A DNA stretch of 64,000 bases, taken from Liolophura sinensis. Taxonomy: Eukaryota > Mollusca > Polyplacophora > Chitonida > Chitonidae. Positions 10,009-24,839 of the stretch are shown piece by piece. Made by a program: the position numbers and the translations under genes. The notes below the pieces were generated by a model. That model did not search any database. It saw nothing but the letters and a program-made list of their open reading frames with translations, and was not told where the DNA came from. The stretch lies in assembly GCF_032854445.1 (NCBI RefSeq), contig NW_027018074.1, positions 1 to 64,000 of the forward strand, in the 5' to 3' direction. The first letter of the stretch is position 1; each line of letters starts with the position of its first letter.

Positions 10009-13000
10009 GTACTTGATACAATCCGCTGTAAAAAGTACAATTGAACACTGACCCACATCAATAAGGTGCCAAAGGATGCGCAATTGGGCCAGGCATCTCC
10101 AGCTGTTGAAAAATTGCAAATTTCCTTGGTTTCCATGGAGTAAGAGCCGTTGCTGGGCACGTGATCTTGACATCATTGATTATTCATTTGTGGCTACAGC
10201 CAAAAGTATTGGTCGGAGAGCAACGCGGTTTGCACCATTCGATTTTTCGTCACAAAATACGTCGGATTAGCCTCTTACCAGCAGCATTGGAACAGTTTTT
10301 CTACTTTTGGATTTTTGCCTGGTCTTTTTGCGAATTGAAATCGGCTACATTAACTATGTACAATCGCGACTGGTCATTACTATATTCAACTTTTCATTAT
10401 AAGTTATGTGCCCTTCGGTAGCCCAGACGACGTCAAATCTTTGGGCCAAGCCCATTTAACTCACCCAACAAATGTCTTACTTCTAAGTCGAAGACAAACT
10501 CAATGTCTTTATCTACATGTAGAAAAACCACACCATTTGTATATAAAAAAAACACAAGGTACTTGATACAATCCGCTGTAAAAAGTACAATTGAACACTG
10601 ACCCACATCAATAAGGAGCCAAAGGATGCGCAATTGGGCCAGGCATCTCCAGCTGTTGAAAAATTGCAAATTTCCTTGGTTTCCATGGAGTAAGAGCCGT
10701 TGCTGGGCACGTGATCTTGACATCATTGATTATTCATTTGTGGCTACGGCCAAAAGTATTGGTCGGAGAGCAACGCGGTTTGCACCATTCGATTTTTCGT
10801 CACAAAATACGTCGGATTAGCATCTTACCAACAGCATTGGAACAGTTTTTCTACTTTTGGATTTTTGCCTGGTCTTTTTGCGAATTGAAATCGGCTACAT
10901 TAACTATGTACAATCGCGACTGGTCATTACTATATTCAACATTTCATTATAAGTTATGTGCCCTTCGGTAGCCCAGACGACGTCAAATCTTTGGGCCAAG
11001 CCCATTTAACTCACCCAGCAAATGTCTTACTTCTAAGTCGAAGACAAACTCAATGTCTTTATCTACATGTAGAAAAACCACACCATTTGTATATAAAAAA
11101 AACACAAGGTACTTGATACAATCCGCTGTAAAATGTACAATTGAACACTGACCCACATCAATAAGGTGCCAAAGGATGCGCAATTGGGCCAGGCATCTCC
11201 AGCTGTTGAAAAATTGCAAATTTCCTTGGTTTCCATGGAGTAAGAGCCGTTGCTGGGCACGTGATCTTGACATCATTGATTATTCATTTGTGGCTACAGC
11301 CAAAAGTATTGGTCGGAGAGCAACGCGGTTTGCACCATTCGATTTCTCGTCACAAAATACGTCGGATTAGCCTCTTATCAGCAGCATTGGAACAGTTTTT
11401 CCACTTTTGGATTTTTGCCTGGTCTTTTTGCTAATTGAAATCGGCTACATTAACTATGTACAATCGCGACTGGTCATTACTATATTCAACTTTTCATTAT
11501 AAGTTATGTGCCCTTCGGTAGCCCAGACGACGTCAAATCTTTGGGCCAAGCCCATTTAACTCACCCAACAAATGTCTTACTTCTAAGTCGAAGACAAACT
11601 CAATGTCTTTATCTACATGTAGAAAAACCACACCATTTGTATATAAAAAAAACAAAAGGTACTTGATACAATCCGCTGTAAAAAGTACAATTGAACACTG
11701 ACCCACATCAATAAGGTGCCAAAGGATGCGCAATTGGGCCAGGCATCTCCAGCTGTTGAAAAATTGCAAATTTCCTTGGTTTCCATGGAGTAAGAGCCGT
11801 TGCTGGGCACGTGATCTTGACATCATTGATTATTCATTTGTGGCTACAGCCAAAAGTATTGGTCGGAGAGCAACGCGGTTTGCACCATTCGATTTCTCGT
11901 CACAAAATACGTCGGATTAGCCTCTTACCAGCAGCATTGGAACAGTTTTTCCACTTTTGGATTTTTGCCTGGTCTTTTTGCTAATTTAAATCGGCTACAT
12001 TAACTATGTACAATCGCGACTGGTCATTACTATATTCAACTTTTCATTATAAGTTATGTGCCCTTCGGTAGCCCAGACGACGTCAAATCTTTGGGCCAAG
12101 CCCATTTAACTCACCCAACAAATGTCTTACTTCTAAGTCGAAGACAAACTCAATGTCTTTATCTACATGTAGAAAAACCACACCATTTGTATATAAAAAA
12201 AACACAAGGTACTTGATACAATCCGCTGTAAAAAGTACAATTGAACACTGACCCACATCAATAAGGTGCCAAAGGATGCGCAATTGGGCCAGGCATCTCC
12301 AGCTGTTGAAAAATTGCAAATTTCCTTGGTTTCCATGGAGTAAGAGCCGTTGCTGGGCACGTGATCTTGACATCATTGATTATTCATTTGTGGCTACAGC
12401 CAAAAGTATTGGTCGGAGAGCAACGCGGTTTGCACCATTCGATTTCTCGTCACAAAATACGTCGGATTAGCCTCTTACCAGCAGCATTGGAACAGTTTTT
12501 CCACTTTTGGATTTTTGCCTGGTCTTTTTGCGAATTGAAATCGGCTACATTAACTATGTACAATCGCGACTGGTCATTACTATATTCAACTTTTCATTAT
12601 AAGTTATGTGCCCTTCGGTAGCCCAGACGACGTCAAATCTTTGGGCCAAGCCCATTTAACTCACCCAGCAAATGTCTTACTTCTAAGTCGAAGACAAACT
12701 CAATGTCTTTATCTACATGTAGAAAAACCACACCCTTTGTATATAAAAAAAACACAAGGTACTTGATACAACCCGCTGTAAAAAGTACAATTGAACACTG
12801 ACCCACATCAATAAGGTGCCAAAGGATGCGCAATTGGGCCAGGCATCTCCAGCTGTTGAAAAATTGCAAATTTCCTTGGTTTCCATGGAGTAAGAGCCGT
12901 TGCTGGGCACGTGATCTTGACATCATTGATTATTCATTTGTGGCTACAGCCAAAAGTATTGGTCGGAGAGCAACGCGGTTTGCACCATTCGATTTCTCGT

Positions 13001-13308
13001 CACAAAATACGTCGGATTAGCCTCTTACCAGCAGCATTGGAACAGTTTTTCCACTTTTGGATTTTTGCCTGGTCATTTTGCTAATTGAAATCGGCTACAT
13101 TAACTATGTACAATCGCGACTGGTCATTACTATATTCAACATTTCATTATAAGTTATGTGCCCTTCGGTAGCCCAGACGACGTCAAATCTTTGGGCCAAG
13201 CCCATTTAACTCACCCAGCAAATGTCTTACTTCTAAGTCGAAGACAAACTCAATGTCTTTATCTACATGTAGAAAAACCACACCATTTGTATATAAAAAA
13301 AACACAAG

Positions 13309-13858
13309 GTACTTGATACAACCCGCTGTAAAAAGTACAATTGAACACTGACCCACATCAATAAGGTGCCAAAGGATGCGCAATTGGGCCAGGCATCTCC
13401 AGCTGTTGAAAAATTGCAAATTTCCTTGGTTTCCATGGAGTAAGAGCCGTTGCTGGGCACGTGATCTTGACATCATTGATTATTCATTTGTGGCTACAGC
13501 CAAAAGTATTGGTCGGAGAGCAACGCGGTTTGCACCATTCGATTTCTCGTCACAAAATACGTCGGGTTAGTTTCTTACCAGCAGCATTGGAACAGTTTTT
13601 CCACTTTTGGATTTTTGCCTGGTCTTTTTGCTAATTGAAATCGGCTACATTAACTATGTACAATCACGACTGGTCATTACTATATTCAACTTTTCATTAT
13701 AAGTTATGTGCCCTTCGGTAGCCCAGACGACGTCAAATCTTTGGGCCAAGCCCATTTAACTCACCCAGCAAATGTCTTACTTCTAAGTCGAAGACAAACT
13801 CAATGTCTTTATCTACATGTAGAAAAACCACACCATTTGTATATAAAAAAAACACAAG
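13309..13858 (+). repeat. Unit repeated 3299 bp downstream
   Basis: This unit carries AACCCGC together with GTCGGGTTAGTTTCTT. The same unusual combination reappears in the unit at 16608-17156 and nowhere else that I found. The offset equals six units less one base, so this is a displaced copy of a single unit or of a larger tract. Confidence 0.75.
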
Positions 13859-16607
13859 GTACTTGATACAATCCGCTGTAAAAAGTACAATTGAACACTG
13901 ACCCACATCAATAAGGTGCCAAAGGATGCGCAATTGGGCCAGGCATCTCCAGCTGTTGAAAAATTGCAAATTTCCTTGGTTTCCATGGAGTAAGAGCCGT
14001 TGCTGGGCACGTGATCTTGACATCATTGATTATTCATTTGTGGCTACAGCCAAAAGTATTGGTCGGAGAGCAACGCGGTTTGCACCATTCGATTTCTCGT
14101 CACAAAATACGTCGGATTAGCCTCTTACCAGCAGCATTGGAACAGTTTTTCCACTTTTGGATTTTTGCCTGGTCTTTTTGCTAATTTAAATCGGCTACAT
14201 TAACTATGTACAATCGCGACTGGTCATTACTATATTCAACTTTTCATTATAAGTTATGTGCCCTTCGGTAGCCCAGACGACGTCAAATCTTTGGGCCAAG
14301 CCCATTTAACTCACCCAGCAAATGTCTTACTTCTAAGTCGAAGACAAACTCAATGTCTTTATCTACATGTAGAAAAACCACACCATTTGTATATAAAAAA
14401 AACACAAGGTACTTGATACAATCCGCTGTAAAAAGTACAATTGAACACTGACCCACATCAATAAGGTGCCAAAGGATGCGCAATTGGGCCAGGCATCTCC
14501 AGCTGTTGAAAAATTGCAAATTTCCTTGGTTTCCATGGAGTAAGAGCCGTTGCTGGGCACGTGATCTTGACATCATTGATTATTCATTTGTGGCTACAGC
14601 CAAAAGTATTGGTCGGAGAGCAACGCGGTTTGCACCATTCGATTTCTCGTCACAAAATACGTCGGATTAGCCTCTTACCAGCAGCATTGGAACAGTTTTT
14701 CCACTTTTGGATTTTTGCCTGGTCTTTTTGCTAATTGAAATCGGCTACATTAACTATGTACAATCGCGACTGGTCATTACTATATTCAACTTTTCATTAT
14801 AAGTTATGTGCCCTTCGGTAGCCCAGACGACGTCAAATCTTTGGGCCAAGCCCATTTAACTCACCCAACAAATGTCTTACTTCTAAGTCGAAGACAAACT
14901 CAATGTCTTTATCTACATGTAGAAAAACCACACCATTTGTATATAAAAAAAACAAAAGGTACTTGATACAATCCGCTGTAAAAAGTACAATTGAACACTG
15001 ACCCACATCAATAAGGTGCCAAAGGATGCGCAATTGGGCCAGGCATCTCCAGCTGTTGAAAAATTGCAAATTTCCTTGGTTTCCATGGAGTAAGAGCCGT
15101 TGCTGGGCACGTGATCTTGACATCATTGATTATTCATTTGTGGCTACAGCCAAAAGTATTGGTCGGAGAGCAATGCGGTTTGCACCATTCGATTTCTCGT
15201 CACAAAATACGTCGGATTAGCCTCTTACCAGCAGCATTGGAACAGTTTTTCCACTTTTGGATTTTTGCCTGGTCTTTTTGCTAATTGAAATCGGCTACAT
15301 TAACTATGTACAATCGCGACTGGTCATTACTATATTCAACATTTCATTATAAGTTATGTGCCCTTCGGTAGCCCAGACGACGTCAAATCTTTGGGCCAAG
15401 CCCATTTAACTCACCCAGCAAATGTCTTACTTCTAAGTCGAAGACAAACTCAATGTCTTTATCTACATGTAGAAAAACCACACCATTTGTATATAAAAAA
15501 ACACAAGGTACTTGATACAATCCGCTGTAAAATGTACAATTGAACACTGACCCACATCAATAAGGTGCCAAAGGATGCGCAATTGGGCCAGGCATCTCCA
15601 GCTGTTGAAAAATTGCAAATTTCCTTGGTTTCCATGGAGTAAGAGCCGTTGCTGGGCACGTGATCTTGACATCATTGATTATTCATTTGTGGCTACAGCC
15701 AAAAGTATTGGTCGGAGAGCAACGCGGTTTGCACCATTCGATTTCTCGTCACAAAATACGTCGGATTAGCCTCTTACCAGCAGCATTGGAACAGTTTTTC
15801 CACTTTTGGATTTTTGCCTGGTCTTTTTGCTAATTGAAATCGGCTACATTAACTATGTACAATCGCGACTGGTCATTACTATATTCAACTTTTCATTATA
15901 AGTTATGTGCCCTTCGGTAGCCCAGACGACGTCAAATCTTTGGGCCAAGCCCATTTAACTCACCCAACAAATGTCTTACTTCTAAGTCGAAGTCAAACTC
16001 AATGTCTTTATCTACATGTAGAAAAACCACACCATTTGTACATAAAAAAAACAAAAGGTACTTGATACAATCCGCTGTAAAAAGTACAATTGAACACTGA
16101 CCCACATCAATAAGGTGCCAAAGGATGCGCAATTGGGCCAGGCATCTCCAGCTGTTGAAAAATTGCAAATTTCCTTGGTTTCCATGGAGTAAGAGCCGTT
16201 GCTGGGCACGTGATCTTGACATCATTGATTATTCATTTGTGGCTACAGCCAAAAGTATTGGTCGGAGAGCAACGCGGTTTGCACCATTCGATTTCTCGTC
16301 ACAAAATACGTCGGATTAGCCTCTTACCAGCAGCATTGGAACAGTTTTTCCACTTTTGGATTTTTGCCTGGTCATTTTGCTAATTGAAATCGGCTACATT
16401 AACTATGTACAATCGCGACTGGTCATTACTATATTCAACATTTCATTATAAGTTATGTGCCCTTCGGTAGCCCAGACGACGTCAAATCTTTGGGCCAAGC
16501 CCATTTAACTCACCCAGCAAATGTCTTACTTCTAAGTCGAAGACAAACTCAATGTCTTTATCTACATGTAGAAAAACCACACCATTTGTATATAAAAAAA
16601 ACACAAG

Positions 16608-17156
16608 GTACTTGATACAACCCGCTGTAAAAAGTACAATTGAACACTGACCCACATCAATAAGGTGCCAAAGGATGCGCAATTGGGCCAGGCATCTCCA
16701 GCTGTTGAAAAATTGCAAATTTCCTTGGTTTCCATGGAGTAAGAGCCGTTGCTGGGCACGTGATCTTGACATCATTGATTATTCATTTGTGGCTACAGCC
16801 AAAAGTATTGGTCGGAGAGCAACGCGGTTTGCACCATTCGATTTCTCGTCACAAAATACGTCGGGTTAGTTTCTTACCAGCAGCATTGGAACAGTTTTTC
16901 CACTTTTGGATTTTTGCCTGGTCTTTTTGCTAATTGAAATCGGCTACATTAACTATGTACAATCGCGACTGGTCATTACTATATTCAACTTTTCATTATA
17001 AGTTATGTGCCCTTCGGTAGCCCAGACGACGTCAAATCTTTGGGCCAAGCCCATTTAACTCACCCAGCAAATGTCTTACTTCTAAGTCGAAGACAAACTC
17101 AATGTCTTTATCTACATGTAGAAAAACCACACCATTTGTATATAAAAAAACACAAG
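16608..17156 (+). repeat. Partner copy of the unit at 13309
   Basis: It shares AACCCGC and GTCGGGTTAGTTTCTT with 13309-13858. It has seven rather than eight As before the next unit, which accounts for the 549-bp length. The flanking units are not obviously paired, so the copied tract may be barely longer than one monomer. Confidence 0.7.
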
Positions 17157-18256
17157 GTACTTGATACAATCCGCTGTAAAAAGTACAATTAAACACTGAC
17201 CCACATCAATAAGGTGCCAAAAGATGCGCAATTGGGCCAGGCATCTCCAGCTGTTGAAAAATTGCAAATTTCCTTGGTTTCCATGGAGTAAGAGCCGTTG
17301 CTGGGCACGTGATCTTGACATCATTGATTATTCATTTGTGGCTACAGCCAAAAGTATTGGTCGGAGAGCAACGCGGTTTGCACCATTCGATTTCTCGTCA
17401 CAAAATACGTCGGATTAGCCTCTTACCAGCAGCATTGGAACAGTTTTTCCACTTTTGGATTTTTGCCTGGTCTTTTTGCTAATTGAAATCGGCTACATTA
17501 ACTATGTACAATCGCGACTGATCATTACTATATTCAACATTTCATTATAAGTTATGTGCCCTTCGGTAGCCCAGACGACGTCAAATCTTTGGGCCAAGCC
17601 CATTTAACTCACCCAGCAAATGTCTTACTTCTAAGTCGAAGACAAACTCAATGTCTTTATCTACATGTAGAAAAACCACACCATTTGTATATAAAAAAAA
17701 CACAAGGTACTTGATACAATCCGCTGTAAAAAGTACAATTGAACACTGACCCACATCAATAAGGTGCCAAAGGATGCGCAATTGGGCCAGGCATCTCCAG
17801 CTGTTGAAAAATTGCAAATTTCCTTGGTTTCCATGGAGTAAGAGCCGTTGCTGGGCACGTGATCTTGACATCATTGATTATTCATTTGTGGCTACAGCCA
17901 AAAGTATTGGTCGGAGAGCAACGCGGTTTGCACCATTCGATTTCTCGTCACAAAATACGTCGGATTAGCCTCTTACCAGCAGCATTGGAACAGTTTTTCC
18001 ACTTTTGGATTTTTGGCTGTTCTTTATGCTAATTGAAATCGGCTACATTAACTATGTACAATCGCGACTGGTCATTACTATATTTAACTTCTCATTATAA
18101 GTTATGTGCCCTTCGGTAGCCCAGACGACGTCAAATCTTTGGGCCAAGCCCATTTAACTCACCCAACAAATGTCTTACTTCTAAGTCGAAGACAAACTCA
18201 ATGTCTTTATCTACATGTAGAAAAACCACACCATTTGTATATAAAAAAAACACAAG

Positions 18257-18789
18257 GTACTTGATACAATCCGCTGTAAAAAGTACAATTGAACACTGAC
18301 CCACATCAATAAGGTGCCAAAGGATGCGCAATTGGGCCAGGCATCTCCAGCTGTTGAAAAATTGCAAATTTCCTTGGTTTCCATGGAGTAAGAGTCTTGA
18401 CATCATTGATTATTCATTTGTGGCTACAGCCAAAAGTATTGGTCGGAGAGCAACGCAGTTTGCACCCTTCGATTTCTCGTCACAAAATACGTCGGATTAG
18501 CATCTTACCAACAGCATTGGAACAGTTTTTTCTACTTTTGGATTTTTGCCTGGTCTTTTTGCGAATTGAAATCGGCTACATTAACTATGTACAATCGCGA
18601 CTGGTCATTACTATATTCAACATTTCATTATAAGTTATGTGCCCTTCGGTAGCCCAGACGACGTCAAATCTTTGGGCCAAGCCCATTTAACTCACCCAGC
18701 AAATGTCTTACTTCTAAGTCGAAGACAAACTCAATGTCTTTATCTACATGTAGAAAAACCACACCATTTGTATATAAAAAAAACACAAG
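18257..18789 (+). repeat. Second monomer with the 18-bp deletion (533 bp)
   Basis: The deletion breakpoint (GTAAGAG joined to TCTTGAC at 18394/18395) is identical to that at 5639. Otherwise the unit belongs to a different haplotype, with GCAGTTTGCACCCTTC, GCATCTTACCAACAG and one extra T in the T run near 18525. Confidence 0.9.
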
Positions 18790-20989
18790 GTACTTGATAC
18801 AATCCGCTGTAAAATGTACAATTGAACACTGACCCACATCAATAAGGTGCCAAAGGATGCGCAATTGGGCCAGGCATCTCCAGCTGTTGAAAAATTGCAA
18901 ATTTCCTTGGTTTCCATGGAGTAAGAGCCGTTGCTGGGCACGTGATCTTGACATCATTGATTATTCATTTGTGGCTACAGCCAAAAGTATTGGTCGGAGA
19001 GCAACGCGGTTTGCACCATTCGATTTCTCGTCACAAAATACGTCGGATTAGCCTCTTACCAGCAGCATTGGAACAGTTTTTCCACTTTTGGATTTTTGCC
19101 TGGTCTTTTTGCTAATTTAAATCGGCTACATTAACTATGTACAATCGCGACTGGTCATTACTATATTCAACTTTTCATTATAAGTTATGTGCCCTTCGGT
19201 AGCCCAGACGACGTCAAATCTTTGGGCCAAGCCCATTTAACTCACCCAACAAATGTCTTACTTCTAAGTCGAAGACAAACTCAATGTCTTTATCTACATG
19301 TAGAAAAACCACACCATTTGTGTATAAAAAAAACAAAAGGTACTTGATACAATCCGCTGTAAAAAGTACAATTGAACACTGACCCACATCAATAAGGTGC
19401 CAAAGGATGCGCAATTGGGCCAGGCATCTCCAGCTGTTGAAAAATTGCAAATTTCCTTGGTTTCCATGGAGTAAGAGCCGTTGCTGGGCACGTGATCTTG
19501 ACATCATTGATTATTCATTTGTGGCTACAGCCAAAAGTATTGGTCGGAGAGCAACGCGGTTTGCACCATTCGATTTCTCGTCACAAAATACGTCGGATTA
19601 GCCTCTTACCAGCAGCATTGGAACAGTTTTTCCACTTTTGGATTTTTGCCTGGTCTTTTTGCTAATTTAAATCGGCTACAATAACTATGTACAATCGCGA
19701 CTGGTCATTACTATATTCAACATTTCATTATAAGTTATGTGCCCTTCGGTAGCCCAGACGACGTCAAATCTTTGGGCCAAGCCCATTTAACTCACCCAAC
19801 AAATGTCTTACTTCTAAGTCGAAGACAAACTCAATGTCTTTATCTACATGTAGAAAAACCACACCATTTGTATATAAAAAAAACACAAGGTACTTGATAC
19901 AATCCGCTGTAAAATGTACAATTGAACACTGACCCACATCAATAAGGTGCCAAAGGATGCGCAATTGGGCCAGGCATCTCCAGCTGTTGAAAAATTGCAA
20001 ATTTCCTTGGTTTCCATGGAGTAAGAGCCGTTGCTGGGCACGTGATCTTGACATCATTGATTATTCATTTGTGGCTACAGCCAAAAGTATTGGTCGGAGA
20101 GCAACGCGGTTTGCACCATTCGATTTCTCGTCACAAAATACGTCGGATTAGCCTCTTACCAGCAGCATTGGAACAGTTTTTCCACTTTTGGATTTTTGCC
20201 TGGTCTTTTTGCTAATTTAAATCGGCTACATTAACTATGTACAATCGCGACTGGTCATTACTATATTCAACATTTCATTATAAGTTATGTGCCCTTCGGT
20301 AGCCCAGACGACGTCAAATCTTTGGGCCAAGCCCATTTAACTCACCCAGCAAATGTCTTACTTCTAAGTCGAAGACAAACTCAATGTCTTTATCTACATG
20401 TAGAAAAACCACACCATTTGTATATAAAAAAAACAAAAGGTACTTGATACAATCCGCTGTAAAAAGTACAATTGAACACTGACCCACATCAATAAGGTGC
20501 CAAAGGATGCGCAATTGGGCCAGGCATCTCCAGCTATTGAAAAATTGCAAATTTCCTTGGTTTCCATGGAGTAAGAGCCGTTGCTGGGCACGTGATCTTG
20601 ACATCATTGATTATTCATTTGTGGCTACAGCCAAAAGTATTGGTCGGAGAGCAACGCGGTTTGCACCATTCGATTTCTCGTCACAAAATACGTCGGATTA
20701 GCCTCTTACCAGCAGCATTGGAACAGTTTTTCCACTTTTGGATTTTTGCCTGGTCTTTTTGCTAATTTAAATCGGCTACATTAACTATGTACAATCGCGA
20801 CTGGTCATTACTATATTCAACATTTCATTATAAGTTATGTGCCCTTCGGTAGCCCAGACGACGTCAAATCTTTGGGCCAAGCCCATTTAACTCACCCAGC
20901 AAATGTCTTACTTCTAAGTCGAAGACAAACTCAATGTCTTTATCTACATGTAGAAAAACCACACCATTTGTATATAAAAAAAACACAAG

Positions 20990-23739
20990 GTACTTGATAC
21001 AATCCGCTGTAAAAAGTACAATTGAACACTGACCCACATCAATAAGGTGCCAAAGGATGCGCAATTGGGCCAGGCATCTCCAGCTGTTGAAAAATTGCAA
21101 ATTTCCTTGGTTTCCATGGAGTAAGAGCCGTTGCTGGGCACGTGATCTTGACATCATTGATTATTCATTTGTGGCTACAGCCAAAAGTATTGGTCGGAGA
21201 GCAACGCGGTTTGCACCATTCGATTTCTCGTCACAAAATACGTCGGATTAGCATCTTACCAACAGCATTGGAACAGTTTTTCTACTTTTGGGTTTTTGCC
21301 TGGTCTTTTTGCCAATTGAAATCGGCTACACTAACTATGTACAATCGCGACTGGTCATTACTATATTCAACATTTCATTATAAGTTATGTGCCCTTCGGT
21401 AGCCCAGACGACGTCAAATCTTTGGGCCAAGCCCATTTAACACACCCAGCAAATGTCTTACTTCTAAGTCGAAGACAAACTCAATGTCTTTATCTACATG
21501 TAGAAAAACCACACCATTTGTATATAAAAAAAACACAAGGTACTTGATACAATCCGCTGTAAAATGTACAATTGAACACTGACCCACATCAATAAGGTGC
21601 CAAAGGATGCGCAATTGGGCCAGGCATCTCCAGCTGTTGAAAAATTGCAAATTTCCTTGGTTTCCATGGAGTAAGAGCCGTTGCTGGGCACGTGATCTTG
21701 ACATCATTGATTATTCATTTGTGGCTACAGCCAAAAGTATTGGTCGGAGAGCAACGCGGTTTGCACCATTCGATTTCTCGTCACAAAATACGTCGGATTA
21801 GCCTCTTACCAGCAGCATTGGAACAGTTTTTCCACTTTTGGATTTTTTCCTGGTCTTTTTGCTAATTTAAATCGGCTACATTAACTATGTACAATCGCGA
21901 CTGGTCATTACTATATTCAACTTTTCATTATAAGTTATGTGCCCTTCGGTAGCCCAGACGACGTCAAATCTTTGGGCCAAGCCCATTTAACTCACCCAAC
22001 AAATGTCTTACTTCTAAGTCGAAGACAAACTCAATGTCTTTATCTACATGTAGAAAAACCACACCATTTGTGTATAAAAAAAACAAAAGGTACTAGATAC
22101 AATCCCCTGTAAAAAGTACAATTGAACACTAACCCACATCAATAAGGTGCCAAAGGATGCGCAATTGGGCCAGGCATCTCCAGCTGTTGAAAAATTGCAA
22201 ATTTCCTTGGTTTCCATGGAGTAAGAGCCGTTGCTGGGCACGTGATATTGACATCATTGATTATTCATTTGTGGCTACAGCCAAAAGTATTGGTCGGAGA
22301 GCAACGCGGTTTGCACCCTTCGATTTCTCGTCACAAAATACGTCGGATTAGCATCTTACCAGCAGCATTGGAACAGTTTTTCCACTTTTGGATTTTTGCC
22401 TGGTCTTTTTGCTAATTGAAATCGGCTACATTAACTATGTACAATCGCGACTGGTCATTACTATATTTAACTTCTCATTATAAGTTATGTGCCCTTCGGT
22501 AGCCCAGACGACGTCAAATCTTTGGGCCAAGCCCATTTAACTCACCCAACAAATGTCTTACTTCTAAGTCGAAGACAAACTCAATGTCTTTATCTACATG
22601 TAGAAAAACCACACCATTTGTATATAAAAAAAACACAAGGTACTTGATACAATCCGCTGTAAAAAGTACAATTGAACACTGACCCACATCAATAAGGTGC
22701 CAAAGGCTGCGCAATTGGGCCAGGCATCTCCAGCTGTTGAAAAATTGCAAATTTCCTTGGTTTCCATGGAGTAAGAGCCGTTGCTGGGCACGTGATCTTG
22801 ACATCATTGATTATTCATTTGTGGCTACAGCCAAAAGTATTGGTCGGAGAGCAACGCGGTTTGCACCATTCGATTTCTCGTCACAAAATACGTCGGATTA
22901 GCCTCTTTCCAGCAGCATTGGAACAGTTTTTCCACTTTTGGATTTTTGCCTGGTCTTTTTGCTAATTTAAATCGGCTACATTAACTATGTACAATCGCGA
23001 CTGGTCATTACTATATTCAACTTTTCATTATAAGTTATGTGCCCTTCGGTAGCCCAGACGACGTCAAATCTTTGGGCCAAGCCCATTTAACTCACCCAAC
23101 AAATGTCTTACTTCTAAGTCGAAGACAAACTCAATGTCTTTATCTACATGTAGAAAAACCACACCATTTGTATATAAAAAAAACACAAGGTACTTGATAC
23201 AATCCGCTGTAAAAAGTACAATTGAACACTGACCCACATCAATAAGGTGCCAAAGGATGCGCAATTGGGCCAGGCATCTCCAGCTGTTGAAAAATTGCAA
23301 ATTTCCTTGGTTTCCATGGAGTAAGAGCCGTTGCTGGGCACGTGATCTTGACATCATTGATTATTCATTTGTGGCTACAGCCAAAAGTATTGGTCGGAGA
23401 GCAACGCGGTTTGCACCATTCGATTTCTCGTCACAAAATACGTCGGATTAGCCTCTTACCAGCAGCATTGGAACAGTTTTTCCACTTTTGGATTTTTGCC
23501 TGGTCTTTTTGCTAATTTAAATCGGCTACATTAACTATGTACAATCGCGACTGGTCATTACTATATTCAACATTTCATTATAAGTTATGTGCCCTTCGGT
23601 AGCCCAGACGACGTCAAATCTTTGGGCCAAGCCCATTTAACTCACCCAGCAAATGTCTTACTTCTAAGTCGAAGACAAACTCAATGTCTTTATCTACATG
23701 TAGAAAAACCACACCATTTGTATATAAAAAAAACAAAAG
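20990..23739 (+). repeat. Higher-order repeat, first copy A-B-C-D-E
   Basis: Five consecutive units have distinct markers. A (20990) has GCATCTTACCAACAG, GGGTTTTTGCC, GCCAATTG and AACACACCC. B (21540) has AAAATGTAC, GATTTTTTCC and TGTATAAA. C (22090) has TACTAGATAC, AATCCCC, GATATTGAC, CACCCTTCG and AACTTCTC. D (22640) has GGCTGCGC and CTCTTTCC. E (23190) is near consensus. The whole block recurs 3850 bp (7 units) later. By eye I found only two mismatches, at about 22131 and 22636, which points to recent duplication. Confidence 0.85.
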
Positions 23740-24839
23740 GTACTTGATACAATCCGCTGTAAAAAGTACAATTGAACACTGACCCACATCAATAAGGTGC
23801 CAAAGGATGCGCAATTGGGCCAGGCATCTCCAGCTGTTGAAAAATTGCAAATTTCCTTGGTTTCCATGGAGTAAGAGCCGTTGCTGGGCACGTGATATTG
23901 ACATCATTGATTATTCATTTGTGGCTACAGCCAAAAGTATTGGTCGGAGAGCAACGCGGTTTGCACCCTTCGATTTCTCGTCACAAAATACGTCGGATTA
24001 GCATCTTACCAGCAGCATTGGAACAGTTTTTCCACTTTTGGATTTTTGCCTGGTCTTTTTGCTAATTGAAATCGGCTACATTAACTATGTACAATCGCGA
24101 CTGGTCATTACTATATTTAACTTCTCATTATAAGTTATGTGCCCTTCGGTAGCCCAGACGACGTCAAATCTTTGGGCCAAGCCCATTTAACTCACCCAAC
24201 AAATGTCTTACTTCTAAGTCGAAGACAAACTCAATGTCTTTATCTACATGTAGAAAAACCACACCATTTGTATATAAAAAAAACAAAAGGTACTTGATAC
24301 AATCCGCTGTAAAAAGTACAATTGAACACTGACCCACATCAATAAGGTGCCAAAGGCTGCGCAATTGGGCCAGGCATCTCCAGCTGTTGAAAAATTGCAA
24401 ATTTCCTTGGTTTCCATGGAGTAAGAGCCGTTGCTGGGCACGTGATCTTGACATCATTGATTATTCATTTGTGGCTACAGCCAAAAGTATTGGTCGGAGA
24501 GCAACGCGGTTTGCACCATTCGATTTCTCGTCACAAAATACGTCGGATTAGCCTCTTACCAGCAGCATTGGAACAGTTTTTCCACTTTTGGATTTTTGCC
24601 TGGTCTTTTTGCTAATTTAAATCGGCTACATTAACTATGTACAATCGCGACTGGTCATTACTATATTCAACATTTCATTATAAGTTATGTGCCCTTCGGT
24701 AGCCCAGACGACGTCAAATCTTTGGGCCAAGCCCATTTAACTCACCCAACAAATGTCTTACTTCTAAGTCGAAGACAAACTCAATGTCTTTATCTACATG
24801 TAGAAAAACCACACCATTTGTATATAAAAAAAACACAAG
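23740..24839 (+). repeat. Intervening C'-D' pair
   Basis: Two units separate the A-E copies. The first (23740) has the C markers GATATTGAC, CACCCTTCG and AACTTCTC but the ordinary unit start. The second (24290) has the D marker GGCTGCGC but ordinary CTCTTACC. They are thus older or recombined relatives of C and D, 1650 bp from the first C-D pair. Confidence 0.8.

Larger units (their letters stand above)
10009..20989 (+). repeat. Regular monomer stretch, 20 short units
   Basis: Units start at 10009, 10559, 11109, 11659, 12209, 12759, 13309, 13859, 14409, 14959, 15508, 16058, 16608, 17157, 17707, 18257, 18790, 19340, 19890 and 20440. The adjacent units 10009 and 10559 share GATTTTTCGTC, a local dimer. 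Units with AAAATGTAC (11109, 15508, 18790, 19890) recur at irregular spacing. No gene or foreign sequence is present. Confidence 0.9.
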
